A stretch of DNA of 64,000 nt from Nonomuraea candida. GTDB taxonomy: Bacteria > Actinomycetota > Actinomycetes > Streptosporangiales > Streptosporangiaceae. The DNA lies in NCBI RefSeq assembly GCF_000725485.1, contig NZ_JOAG01000045.1, positions 1 through 64,000 on the forward strand, in the 5' to 3' direction. The position numbers and the translations under genes are program-made. Below the pieces are notes generated by a model. That model saw only the letters and a program-made list of their open reading frames with translations. It was not told the DNA's origin and made no database searches. Positions 30,731 to 40,401 of this stretch are shown here, piece by piece. Position 1 is the first letter of the stretch. Each line of letters starts with the position of its first letter.

Positions 30731-32560
30731 ATGAGCACTGGAGGAGTGGAGGTCGGTCACCCGGTGCGACATTTCGTGGTCCTTCCGGACGTTCCCGCCG
30801 CCGCCGAGGTGGCCGGCCGCTGCCTGCCAGGAGCGACCCACCAGATCTCCCACCCTTCCGGCCGCCCCCTCGTGCTCGCCGGCGTGCCGGCCGGCCAGAT
30901 CGTCCGCGCGCGGGCGGGCGACGACCGGCTCGTGCTCATCGGCCGCGCTCCGGCCGACCGCCGCGCCCTCGAAAGGCTGCTGGCCCGCGACCCCGCAGGC
31001 GCGATCGACCGGCTCGCCGCGCTGCCGGGCAGCTTTCACCTCGTCGCCGTGACCGGCGGCCGCACGCTCGTGCGCGGCAGCGCCTCCGGCCTGCGCCGCG
31101 TCTTCCACGCCACGATCGGCGGCGTCGACGTCGCCTGCGACCGCTCCGACGTGCTCGCCGCCCTGCTCGGCGCGGAGCCCGACCCGGGCGTGCTGGCCCT
31201 GCGCCTGCTCGACAGCCTGCCGCACGTGCTGGGGGAGCGGTCGGTGTGGCGCGGCGTGCGGCCGGTGCCCGCCGGGCACTGCCTGGTGTACGACCCGGGC
31301 TCCCCGGCCGCGCGCACCCTGGACGCCTGGCGGCCCCCGCAGGGCGGGCTCCCGCTCGACGCCGGGGCGCGGGAGCTGCGCCGGGCCCTGACCGAGGCGG
31401 TGGCCGCGCGCACCGGCGACGGCGCGACGATCAGCGCGGACCTGTCGGGCGGGATGGACTCGACGTCGCTGTGCTGCCTGGCCGCCGATGGGCCCGCCCG
31501 CCTCACCGCCTTCACCATGGCCAGCGACGACGCGGCCGACGACGACCTGCACTGGGCGCGCATCGCCGCGCGGGCCCTGCCCGGCGTCGAGCACGTCGTC
31601 TACCCCGAGCGGGAGCTGCCGGAGTTCTACGCCGGGGTGGGCGCGGAGGCCCGCACGGACGAGCCGTCGCTCGCGGTGCTGAACGCCGCCCGCTTCCTGT
31701 GGCGGCTCGGCCGGGCCCGCGAGCGCGGCGCGCGCCTGCACCTCGACGGGCTCGGCGGCGACCAGGTGCTCACCGGGACCCCTGCCCTCTACCACGACCT
31801 GCTGCGACGCCGGCCGCTCACGGCGCTGGCCCGGCTGCGCAGGCATCGCCACCTCGACGGGTTCCCGTGGCGGGCGGTGGGGGAGCTGGTCGGCGGCCGC
31901 CCCTACCGCGACGCGCTCGCGGGACTGCGCGACCGGCTGCTCACCGGCGCGCGGGAGCCCGCCGGCGGCCGGGCGTTCGGCTGGGAGCCGCCGCCGGCCA
32001 TCCCGGCCTGGCTCACCCCCGAGGCCAGACGGCTCATCGCCGCGCAGCTCGAAGAGGTCCTGGACCAGGCCCGGCCGCTGGCCCCGCGCCGGGGCGCGCA
32101 CGCCGATCTCGCCGCGATCCACGCCGCCGGGCGCGAGGTGCGGCTGCTGCACCAGCTCGCCCCGGACGACGGCCCCGCCGCCGAGTCGCCCTTCCTCGAC
32201 GACAGCGTGGTGGCGGCGTGTCTCGCGGTACGCCCAGAGGACCGGCTGACCCCGTACGAGTACAAGCCGCTGATCAAGGCGGCGATGGCCGGGGTGCTGC
32301 CCGGCGGGCTGCTGGCCCGCAGGAGCAAGGCCGACGGCACCACCCTGGCCGCCGAGGGGTTCGCCAGGAACCGCCGCGCCCTGGCCGCCACCTGGGCGGA
32401 CTCCCGGCTGGCCGGGCTCGGCCTGATCGACCCGGCGCCGCTGACGCGGCTGACCGGCATGACGTACGCGAACCGGTCCCACCACTGGGGCATGGACGCC
32501 GCCCTCGCCACCGAGTGGTGGCTGCGCCTGCGGGACGAGGCTGAAAGGCGAGTGACATGA
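30731..32560 (+). CDS. Lasso peptide macrolactam synthetase (asparagine synthetase homologue)
   Basis: A 609-residue enzyme that adenylates the ring acidic residue (Glu8) and forms the isopeptide bond to the core N-terminus. It has a degenerate glutaminase-like N-terminal half (SFHLVAVTGGRTLVRGSASG, RGVRPVPAGHCLVYD) lacking the catalytic Cys. A synthetase half carries the ATP loop SADLSGGMDSTSLCCLA (residues 236-252), LDGLGGDQVLTG, and the C-terminal YEYKPLIKAAMAGVLP and RRSKADGTT. These are standard for lasso C proteins. The ATG at 30731 is 10 bp after the precursor stop, and the gene ends in an ATGA overlap with the next. Confidence 0.93.
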   Translation: MSTGGVEVGHPVRHFVVLPDVPAAAEVAGRCLPGATHQISHPSGRPLVLAGVPAGQIVRARAGDDRLVLIGRAPADRRALERLLARDPAGAIDRLAALPGSFHLVAVTGGRTLVRGSASGLRRVFHATIGGVDVACDRSDVLAALLGAEPDPGVLALRLLDSLPHVLGERSVWRGVRPVPAGHCLVYDPGSPAARTLDAWRPPQGGLPLDAGARELRRALTEAVAARTGDGATISADLSGGMDSTSLCCLAADGPARLTAFTMASDDAADDDLHWARIAARALPGVEHVVYPERELPEFYAGVGAEARTDEPSLAVLNAARFLWRLGRARERGARLHLDGLGGDQVLTGTPALYHDLLRRRPLTALARLRRHRHLDGFPWRAVGELVGGRPYRDALAGLRDRLLTGAREPAGGRAFGWEPPPAIPAWLTPEARRLIAAQLEEVLDQARPLAPRRGAHADLAAIHAAGREVRLLHQLAPDDGPAAESPFLDDSVVAACLAVRPEDRLTPYEYKPLIKAAMAGVLPGGLLARRSKADGTTLAAEGFARNRRALAATWADSRLAGLGLIDPAPLTRLTGMTYANRSHHWGMDAALATEWWLRLRDEAERRVT

Positions 32561-32808
32561 AACTGGGCCCCGGGGTGGTCACCGCGGACACCGAGTACGG
32601 CCTGGTCCTGCTCGACGAGGGCAGCGGCCGCTACTGGCGGCTCAACGAGACGGGCGCCCTGGTCGCCACGGTCCTCATCGAGGGCGGCACGCCCGAGACG
32701 GCGGCACGCCGCCTCGCCGACCGCTACGGCATCCACCGCCCCCGCGCCGAGCAGGACGTCCGCGCCCTGCTGAACGCCCTCGTCGCCGCCGGCCTGGCCA
32801 CCGAATGA
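32557..32808 (+). CDS. Lasso peptide B1 protein (PqqD-like RiPP recognition element)
   Basis: An 83-residue PqqD-fold protein that grips the leader (around Tyr11, Pro14 and Leu16) and presents it to the protease and cyclase. Features: a beta-hairpin (EYGLVLLDEGSGRYWRLNET) then the winged helical part (GGTPETAARRLADRYGIHRP and VRALLNALVAAGL). It overlaps both neighbours by 4 bp (ATGA), so stoichiometric translation is likely. Confidence 0.92.
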   Translation: MKLGPGVVTADTEYGLVLLDEGSGRYWRLNETGALVATVLIEGGTPETAARRLADRYGIHRPRAEQDVRALLNALVAAGLATE

Positions 32809-33230
32809 GCAGCCGCGAGGACGCGGGGCGGCCGGGGCGTGGCGGAACGTGGGGGGCGCGGTTGCGGGCGCGGTGTGCGGTGGGGGCGGCGCGGGTGCTG
32901 GCGCGCAGGTCGCCGGCCGGGATCCGCACGGTGCTGGAGCGCCTGCGCGGCGGCGCCCGGCCCGCCTCGCACGCCGAGGCCGAACGGGCGCTCGAAAGCG
33001 TGCTCGCCGTCAGCCTGCGCTGCGCCGGGCCGGAGGCGTGCCTGGTCAGGTCCCTCGCCGTGGTGCTGGCCTGCCGGCTGCGCGGGACCTGGCCGACATG
33101 GTGCGTCGGGGTGCGCGTGCGCCCGCCGTTCGGGGCGCACGCCTGGGTCGAGGCGGAGGGCCGCCCGGTCGCGGAGGCCGCCGGCCCCGACTACTTCCGT
33201 CGCCTGATCGTGGTGGGCGATTCCGGCTGA
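32805..33230 (+). CDS. Lasso peptide B2 protein (transglutaminase-like leader peptidase)
   Basis: A 141-residue cysteine protease that removes the leader after Gly27. The catalytic Cys79 is in GPEACLVRSLAVVLACRL and His112 in PFGAHAWVEAEG. The third catalytic position, 12 residues after the His (Asp198 in McjB), is Glu124 in GRPVAEAAG, a conservative but less usual residue. The Arg/Ala-rich first 40 residues are typical of actinobacterial B2 proteins. It starts within the B1 stop. It is the last lasso gene; no transporter, isopeptidase or tailoring enzyme follows. Confidence 0.92.
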   Translation: MSSREDAGRPGRGGTWGARLRARCAVGAARVLARRSPAGIRTVLERLRGGARPASHAEAERALESVLAVSLRCAGPEACLVRSLAVVLACRLRGTWPTWCVGVRVRPPFGAHAWVEAEGRPVAEAAGPDYFRRLIVVGDSG

Positions 33231-33258
33231 TGACCCGGGACGGGTAGATCGTGTACGT

Positions 33259-33293
33259 TTGACAACCTGGAACTCCTGTTACCCGAGGCGTAT
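33259..33293 (+). promoter_or_regulatory. Candidate promoter of the membrane-anchored HTH gene
   Basis: TTGACA (33259-33264) is followed at 33269 by GGAAC-N15-CGTAT, the spacing of an extracytoplasmic-function sigma promoter. Only one is likely used. It shows that the HTH gene is probably not part of the lasso transcript. Confidence 0.4.
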
Positions 33294-33343
33294 TTCGTGT
33301 CGGCCGGGGACCACGACGGCCCCGGCGAGATGGGGGCCGAAGT

Positions 33344-33934
33344 ATGGCAGAGGCGACCGGTGACGACCTGCTGCCGAAACCGGAGACGGCCGGGTCGGTG
33401 GCCGAGTTCGTCGCGATGCTCAGACAGCTCAAGTCGTTGTCGGGGCTGACGTACAAGGAGCTCGAGAGCCGCGCCCGCACCGACGGATCCTCCCTGCCGC
33501 GCAGCACGCTCGCGGCCGCCCTGAACCGCAACGGGCTGCCGCGCGAGCAGCTGCTGACCGCGTTCCTGCGCGCCACCGGCTGCGGGCCGGGGGAGATCGC
33601 GGCGTGGGTGAGGGCGCGCAAGACCCTCGGCGCGAGACCGGCCCCCGCCGCCCCGCCCGTGCCGCCCGGACCCGGGCCGTTCCCTGGCGGCGCCGCGCTG
33701 CTTCCCGCCGGGCCCGGGCCGTTCCCCGCCGGGCCTGGGCCGTTCCCCGGCGGGGGCGCACCGTTCCCCGGCGATGCCGGGCCGCTCCCCGCCGGGCCGG
33801 GGCAGTTCCCCGGCCGGGACGGGCGGGGGCGGCGCGGTCTCCTGCCGGTCAAGCCGTATGCCCTGCTCGTCGGGTTCGTGCTGGGGTGCGTCACCGGCTA
33901 CCTCTGGCGCAGATCCGCGCACGCCGGACGCTGA
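33344..33934 (+). CDS. Membrane-anchored helix-turn-helix protein with PGPFP repeats
   Basis: A 196-residue protein. Residues 15-95 form an XRE-like domain frequent in actinomycetes (AEFVAMLRQLKSLSGLTYKE, then PRSTLAAALNRNGLPREQLL and FLRATGCGPGEIAAWVRAR). Residues 100-160 are a Pro/Gly linker of PGPFP units. Residues 168-188 form one membrane helix (YALLVGFVLGCVTGYLWRR) with a basic tail. The HTH therefore sits on the membrane, as in RodZ-like or signal-coupled regulators. The ATG at 33344 has a weak GGGGG site. A regulatory link to the lasso genes is possible but not shown. Confidence 0.75.
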   Translation: MAEATGDDLLPKPETAGSVAEFVAMLRQLKSLSGLTYKELESRARTDGSSLPRSTLAAALNRNGLPREQLLTAFLRATGCGPGEIAAWVRARKTLGARPAPAAPPVPPGPGPFPGGAALLPAGPGPFPAGPGPFPGGGAPFPGDAGPLPAGPGQFPGRDGRGRRGLLPVKPYALLVGFVLGCVTGYLWRRSAHAGR

Positions 33935-33941
33935 TCGCCGG

Positions 33942-34006
33942 GAGACGGGCCCGGGGTCACCGTGAGACGGGCCCGGGGTCACCGTGAGACGGGCCCGGGG
34001 TCACCG
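33942..34006. repeat. Three tandem copies of a 22-bp repeat
   Basis: GAGACGGGCCCGGGGTCACC starts at 33942, 33964 and 33986, identical within each copy. The core GGGCCC is palindromic. It lies in the 282-bp gap before the Gfo/Idh/MocA gene, where I see no gene. Confidence 0.9.
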
Positions 34007-34216
34007 GGGGCTTCGGGCCAGGGGGACACGGATGCGAGTCCGCGCCCCGAAAGGGAACGCTGATCCATATGACGGACGTTTCCCGTGCACTCCCGCAGCT
34101 CCGACCGGCGCCCCGAGTCGCGCCACCGCCGCTGGCGGGTGCCCGCGCGGAGCGGGTGTGATCGCCGGGATAGGCTGTGGCGGGTTTCGCGACGGCCGGC
34201 GAGGAGGTCCGGATTC

Positions 34217-35290
34217 ATGACCACGACGTTCGGGGCGATCGGCAGCGGCCGGCGCACCCGGTTCTTCCTGCGGCTGGCCGCGGCGATGCCCGACCGGCTC
34301 CGGGTCGCCGGCGTCGTGACCCGCAGCGCCGCGCGGGCCGAGGAGATCACCGCCGAGTGGGGCGTGCCCGCCTTCCGCTCCATCGACGAGCTGCTGCGCC
34401 ACGAGCGGCCCGGCTACCTCGCCGCCGCGGTGCCCTGGGACGCGATGCCCGGCGCGATCCGCGAGGCCGCCGCGCACGGCGTGCCGGTCCTCGCCGAGAC
34501 GCCGCCCGCGCCCGACCTGGCCGGGCTGCGCTCGCTCTGGAACGACGTCGGCGGCACCGGCCTGGTGCAGGTGGCCGAGCAGTATCTGCTGATGCCCGGG
34601 CACGCGGCCCGGCTGGCGATCGTCCGCGCGGGGGTGATCGGCGCGCCCACCTCGGTGCAGGTCTCCTCGACCCACCTCTACCACGCGGTGTCGCTGATCC
34701 GCGGCCTGCTGGGCGCCGGGTTCGACGCCGCCGAGGTGCGCGCGGGCGCGTTCGAGGCGCCGCTCGCCGACCCGCTGGGGGCCGACGGCTGGACCGGCGA
34801 CGACACGCCGCGGCGGGCGACCACGACCATCGCCACGATCGACTTCGGCGGCACGATGGGCCTGTACGACTTCACCGACAACCAGTGGTGGAACCCGCTG
34901 CGGGCGCGGCGCATCGTGGTGCGCGGCTCGATCGGCGAGCTGGCCGACGACCGGGTGGTCAGGCTGGCCGACCCCACGACGCCGGTGGAGTCCCGGCTGA
35001 TCCGGCGCGACACCGGCGTCGATCTCAGCCTGGAGTTCCGCGACCTCAAGCACATCAGCTTCGACGGGCGGGTGGTCTACCGCAACCCGTTCGACGGCTG
35101 CTCCCTGTCCGACGACGACATCGCGGTCGCGGACATCCTGGCGCGCATGGGGGCCTGGGCCCGGCAGGAGGGGCCGGCCCCGTACCCGCTGGCCGAGGCC
35201 TGCCAGGACCACCTCATCGGCCTGGCCATCGGCGAGTCGGCCAGGAGCGGCGGCCCGGTCACCACCGGCAAGGAGCCCTGGGCGGCCTGA
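34217..35290 (+). CDS. Gfo/Idh/MocA-family oxidoreductase
   Basis: A 357-residue NAD(P)-dependent sugar or inositol dehydrogenase-like protein. The N-terminal Rossmann half begins TTTFGAIGSGRRTRFFLRLA and includes GVVTRSAARAEEITAEWGVP. The common EKP motif with the catalytic Lys is replaced by AETPPAPD, so the usual catalytic Lys is absent and activity is questionable. The C-terminal alpha/beta half (GVIGAPTSVQVSSTHLYHAV, WWNPLRARRIVVRGSIGE) is intact. The ATG at 34217 follows GGAGG. It is monocistronic. Confidence 0.8.
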   Translation: MTTTFGAIGSGRRTRFFLRLAAAMPDRLRVAGVVTRSAARAEEITAEWGVPAFRSIDELLRHERPGYLAAAVPWDAMPGAIREAAAHGVPVLAETPPAPDLAGLRSLWNDVGGTGLVQVAEQYLLMPGHAARLAIVRAGVIGAPTSVQVSSTHLYHAVSLIRGLLGAGFDAAEVRAGAFEAPLADPLGADGWTGDDTPRRATTTIATIDFGGTMGLYDFTDNQWWNPLRARRIVVRGSIGELADDRVVRLADPTTPVESRLIRRDTGVDLSLEFRDLKHISFDGRVVYRNPFDGCSLSDDDIAVADILARMGAWARQEGPAPYPLAEACQDHLIGLAIGESARSGGPVTTGKEPWAA

Positions 35291-35295
35291 ACCGG

Positions 35296-35357
35296 CCGAG
35301 GCGGGCACCCGAGGCGGGCACCCGAGGCGGGCACCCGAGCCGGGCACCCGAGGCGGG
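35296..35357. repeat. Nearly five tandem copies of a 13-bp repeat
   Basis: CCGAGGCGGGCAC repeats head to tail immediately after the stop of the oxidoreductase gene, with one variant copy (CCGAGCCGGGCAC). Intergenic, between convergent genes. Confidence 0.9.
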
Positions 35358-35433
35358 GCGCGGCCCCGGCCGGCGCGCCGCCGTCCCGAGCGGTTCCGGT
35401 CAGGCGCGCGCCGAAGCGGCCGCCGCGCGCCGG

Positions 35434-37824
<2,391 letters not shown>

Positions 37825-38064
37825 GGTGTCCTGTCTGTCCAGCGGGGCCGCCCGGCAGGGCGGTCTCCGTCGTCGGCGCCTGGCAAGATTTAACCAGCTC
37901 CGAGCCATATGTCCGGTTCGCTGGCAGGATCACGTTAGTCGTGGCCGGGGGAGCGGCGCTTCTCGATTCCTGACCGGTTGCCTGGGCGCGCCGGGGACGG
38001 CCGCGGAAGGGCGTCCGGCCAGGTCAGGGATTCGGGGGCCGGTCCCCGGGTAGGCGAGCCCGGT

Positions 38065-38184
38065 ATGAAATTCGGGAACTGGGACGTCAGACCGCTGGGC
38101 GGGTGGATGGGATGCCTGGCGATGATCGTCATATCGATCGTGTTGTCGGTGCTGCTGACGCTGATCATCAACCTGCTGATCTAG
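38065..38184 (+). CDS. 39-residue single-helix membrane protein
   Basis: A very small gene: MKFGNWDVRPLGGWMGCLAM followed by a membrane helix of Ile, Val and Leu. The WDVRPLGGW motif recurs in short unannotated actinomycete proteins, which makes it a real gene despite its size. It ends 17 bp inside the 3' end of the convergent LLM monooxygenase gene. Role unknown; a membrane-complex small subunit or regulator is possible. Confidence 0.65.
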   Translation: MKFGNWDVRPLGGWMGCLAMIVISIVLSVLLTLIINLLI

Positions 38185-39277
38185 CGGGGTCCCGGTCGCC
38201 GTGTTCGCGTGCCGGCGTCCGGCCGCGCAGCAGCGGGAGGAGGTGCTCGCCCTGGCGGCGGAGCTCCGTTAGGTAGGGCGTGTCGGAGAGGATGAAGTGG
38301 GTGATGCCGAGCGCCTCGTACCGGCGCAGCGACGTGGCCACCTCCTCGGCCGAGCCGACCAGCCAGGTGGTGCCCGCGCCGCCGCCGCCGTACCGGCCGG
38401 GCGCGGTGTAGAGGTTGCCATCGAGCACCTCGCCCCGCGCGGCCAGGCCGAGCAGCCGCCGCTGGCCGACGGCGGCGCTCCAGTTCACGTCGCGCGCGAC
38501 CCGCCCCTTGGCCATCTCGGCGACCTTGGCCTCGGCGTCGGCCCAGGCCCGCTCGGCGGTGTCGCGGACGACGGTGGTGACCCGCAGGCCGAACTCCAGC
38601 GGCGGATGCTCGCGGCCGAGCCGCTCGCCGAGCCGCCTGAGCCGGTCGATGCGCTCGCCGACGTCGTCGAGCGGCTCGCCCCAGAAGAGCTGGACGTCGG
38701 CCTCGGTGGCGGCCACCCGCTCGGCGGCCTCCGAGGCGCCGCCGAAGTAGAGCCGCGGATGCGCGCGACCGTCCCGGACGACCGGCCGCGCGGCCACGGT
38801 GGAGCCGGTGACGGTGAAGTGGCCGCCGCGGAAGGTGACGTCCTCCTCGGTCCACAACCTCCGCACGACCTGCATGAACTCCTTGGTACGCGCGTAGCGG
38901 GCGGCCTGGTCGCCCTCGCTGTCGCCGTACGCCGCCAGGTCGTCCTTGCCCGAGACGATGTTGACCAGCACCCGGCCCCCGGTGAGCCGGTCCAGGGTCG
39001 CCGCGGCGGAGGCGAAGTTGGCCGGATGCCAGAAGCCGGGCCGCGCGGCGATCAGCGGCTGGAACGTCGTCGTCCGCGCGGCCAGGGCGGTGGCGACGGT
39101 GAAGGTGTCGGGGCGTCCCCAGCCGGTGCCGATGAGCGCTCCGTCCCACCCGTGCTCCTCCAGGGCCCGAGCCTGGCGGGTGAGGGTGTCGAGACTGTTG
39201 TGGCCGGCGACGACGTCGTCGCCCCGGTGCCCGGGCTGCACCTGGTTCGGGATGTACCAGAGGAACTGGCGGCTCAT
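38168..39277 (-). CDS. LLM-class flavin-dependent monooxygenase (SsuD-like)
   Basis: A 369-residue TIM-barrel monooxygenase using FMNH2, closest in pattern to alkanesulfonate monooxygenase SsuD. Typical stretches are FLWYIPNQVQPGHRGDD, WDGALIGTGWGRPDTFTVAT, FQPLIAARPGFWHPANFASA, RLTGGRVLVNIVSGKDDLAA, and the late THFILSDTPYLTE. Such enzymes release sulfite or oxidise sulfur and nitrogen compounds. The ATG at 39277 is used. No flavin reductase or sulfonate transporter is adjacent. A 19-bp inverted repeat lies 46-64 bp upstream of the start and may control it. Confidence 0.87.
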   Translation of the reverse strand: MSRQFLWYIPNQVQPGHRGDDVVAGHNSLDTLTRQARALEEHGWDGALIGTGWGRPDTFTVATALAARTTTFQPLIAARPGFWHPANFASAAATLDRLTGGRVLVNIVSGKDDLAAYGDSEGDQAARYARTKEFMQVVRRLWTEEDVTFRGGHFTVTGSTVAARPVVRDGRAHPRLYFGGASEAAERVAATEADVQLFWGEPLDDVGERIDRLRRLGERLGREHPPLEFGLRVTTVVRDTAERAWADAEAKVAEMAKGRVARDVNWSAAVGQRRLLGLAARGEVLDGNLYTAPGRYGGGGAGTTWLVGSAEEVATSLRRYEALGITHFILSDTPYLTELRRQGEHLLPLLRGRTPAREHGDRDPARSAG

Positions 39278-39322
39278 GCGCGGTCGTCCTGTTCTGCTCG
39301 GAGGGCGGTCACGGCGCATATT

Positions 39323-39341
39323 ACCTATTATTCCAATAGGT
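39323..39341. promoter_or_regulatory. 19-bp inverted repeat ACCTATT-N5-AATAGGT
   Basis: Perfect 7-bp AT-rich arms around ATTCC, between the divergent LLM monooxygenase (46 bp away) and the methyltransferase gene (121 bp away). In DNA this GC-rich it stands out as a protein-binding site. The regulator is not in the window. Confidence 0.7.
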
Positions 39342-39462
39342 TTTAAGGGGAAGGGGGTGAATCCTGAGCGGCCGGCCGCGCAGCCGGCCATCCAGGGCGT
39401 CTGACCGCGCCCGGCCCGGGGGCGGAAAATCCGATCGACCGCGGGGCCGCGCGTCGGCCATC

Positions 39463-40311
39463 ATGATCGTCATGACCGCCGAGTCACGGGAACGGGTACG
39501 CGAATACTTCGACGCCTTGGGAGACGCCGAATGGCACCGCCTGACCGGTGACATCAGGGGCCGCGTCAGCCTGGAGGTGCACCGCCGGCTGCTCGCCCGG
39601 TTCGTCCGGCCCGGCCATCGGGTCCTGGAGGTGGGCGCGGGTCCCGGCCGGTTCACCGCCGAGCTGGCCGCCCTGGGCGCGACCGTCGTCGTCACCGACC
39701 TCTCCCCGGTCCAGCTCGCGCTCAACGAGGAACGGCTGCGGGGCAGCGCGGCCGAGGCGGCGGTGGAGCGGCGGGAACTGCTGGACGTCTGCGACACCGG
39801 CCGCTACGCCGACGGGGAGTTCGACCTGGTGCTCGCCTACGGCGGGCCGCTGTCGTACGCGTTCGAGCAGGCCGGGGCCGCGCTGCGCGGCCTGTTCCGC
39901 ATCACCGGGCCGGGTGGCGCGGTCGTCGGCTCGGTCATGTCCCTGCTGGGCGCCTGGCGGCACTTCCTGCCCGGCGCGGTCGGGGTCGCCGAGGCCATCG
40001 GCGAGGACGCCAACGACCTGATCCTGCGCACCGGGGACCTGCGCCACAAGGGGGAGCCCGGCGGCCACGTCTGCCGGATGTTCCGCGCCGGCGACCTGAC
40101 CGCGCTGGTCGAGGCCGCCGGCGGGGAGGTCGTCGCCCTCAGCGCCAGCAACTGGGCCTCCCTCGGCGACCTCGACGCGCTCGCGTCGCTCGAGGCCGAC
40201 CCCGACCGGTGGGCCCGCTTCCTGGAGCACGAGATCGCCGCGTGCCAGGAGCCCGGCGCCGTGGACGGCGGCACCCACATCCTGTTCGCCGCCCGCCACC
40301 GACCGTCCTGA
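39463..40311 (+). CDS. Class I SAM-dependent methyltransferase
   Basis: A 282-residue methyltransferase: SAM loop HRVLEVGAGPGRFTAELAAL, acidic strand VVVTDLSPVQLALNEERL, and motif GEFDLVLAYGGPLSYAFEQA (the Gly-Gly-Pro-Leu-Ser stretch marks a subgroup of small-molecule methyltransferases). Substrate unknown. Start codons at 39463 and 39472 are both possible; neither has a good ribosome site. It is divergent from the LLM monooxygenase and followed by a repeat-rich gap. Confidence 0.82.
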   Translation: MIVMTAESRERVREYFDALGDAEWHRLTGDIRGRVSLEVHRRLLARFVRPGHRVLEVGAGPGRFTAELAALGATVVVTDLSPVQLALNEERLRGSAAEAAVERRELLDVCDTGRYADGEFDLVLAYGGPLSYAFEQAGAALRGLFRITGPGGAVVGSVMSLLGAWRHFLPGAVGVAEAIGEDANDLILRTGDLRHKGEPGGHVCRMFRAGDLTALVEAAGGEVVALSASNWASLGDLDALASLEADPDRWARFLEHEIAACQEPGAVDGGTHILFAARHRPS

Positions 40312-40351
40312 CCGGCGCGGCCCGAGCCGGAACGCGGCAGGTCGCCGACGG

Positions 40352-40400
40352 GGGTCGAGGTGGGCGGTGGGGGGTCGAGGTGGGTGGCGGGAGGTGGGTG
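40352..40400. repeat. Short 19-20-bp G-rich direct repeats
   Basis: GGGGTCGAGGTGGGCGGTGG recurs about 2.5 times between the methyltransferase stop and the M81 gene stop. No gene seen. Confidence 0.5.
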
Positions 40401-40401
40401 G

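Noticed and set aside
30731..32560. Primary-metabolism asparagine synthetase asnB
   Set aside because: The N-terminal glutaminase Cys is missing, and it directly follows a lasso precursor.
32557..32808. PqqD of pyrroloquinoline quinone synthesis
   Set aside because: The fold is PqqD-like, but the gene sits within lasso genes with ATGA overlaps and no other pqq gene is present.
33942..35357. Regular repeats that might suggest a CRISPR array
   Set aside because: The repeats are contiguous with no unique spacers, and no cas gene is present.
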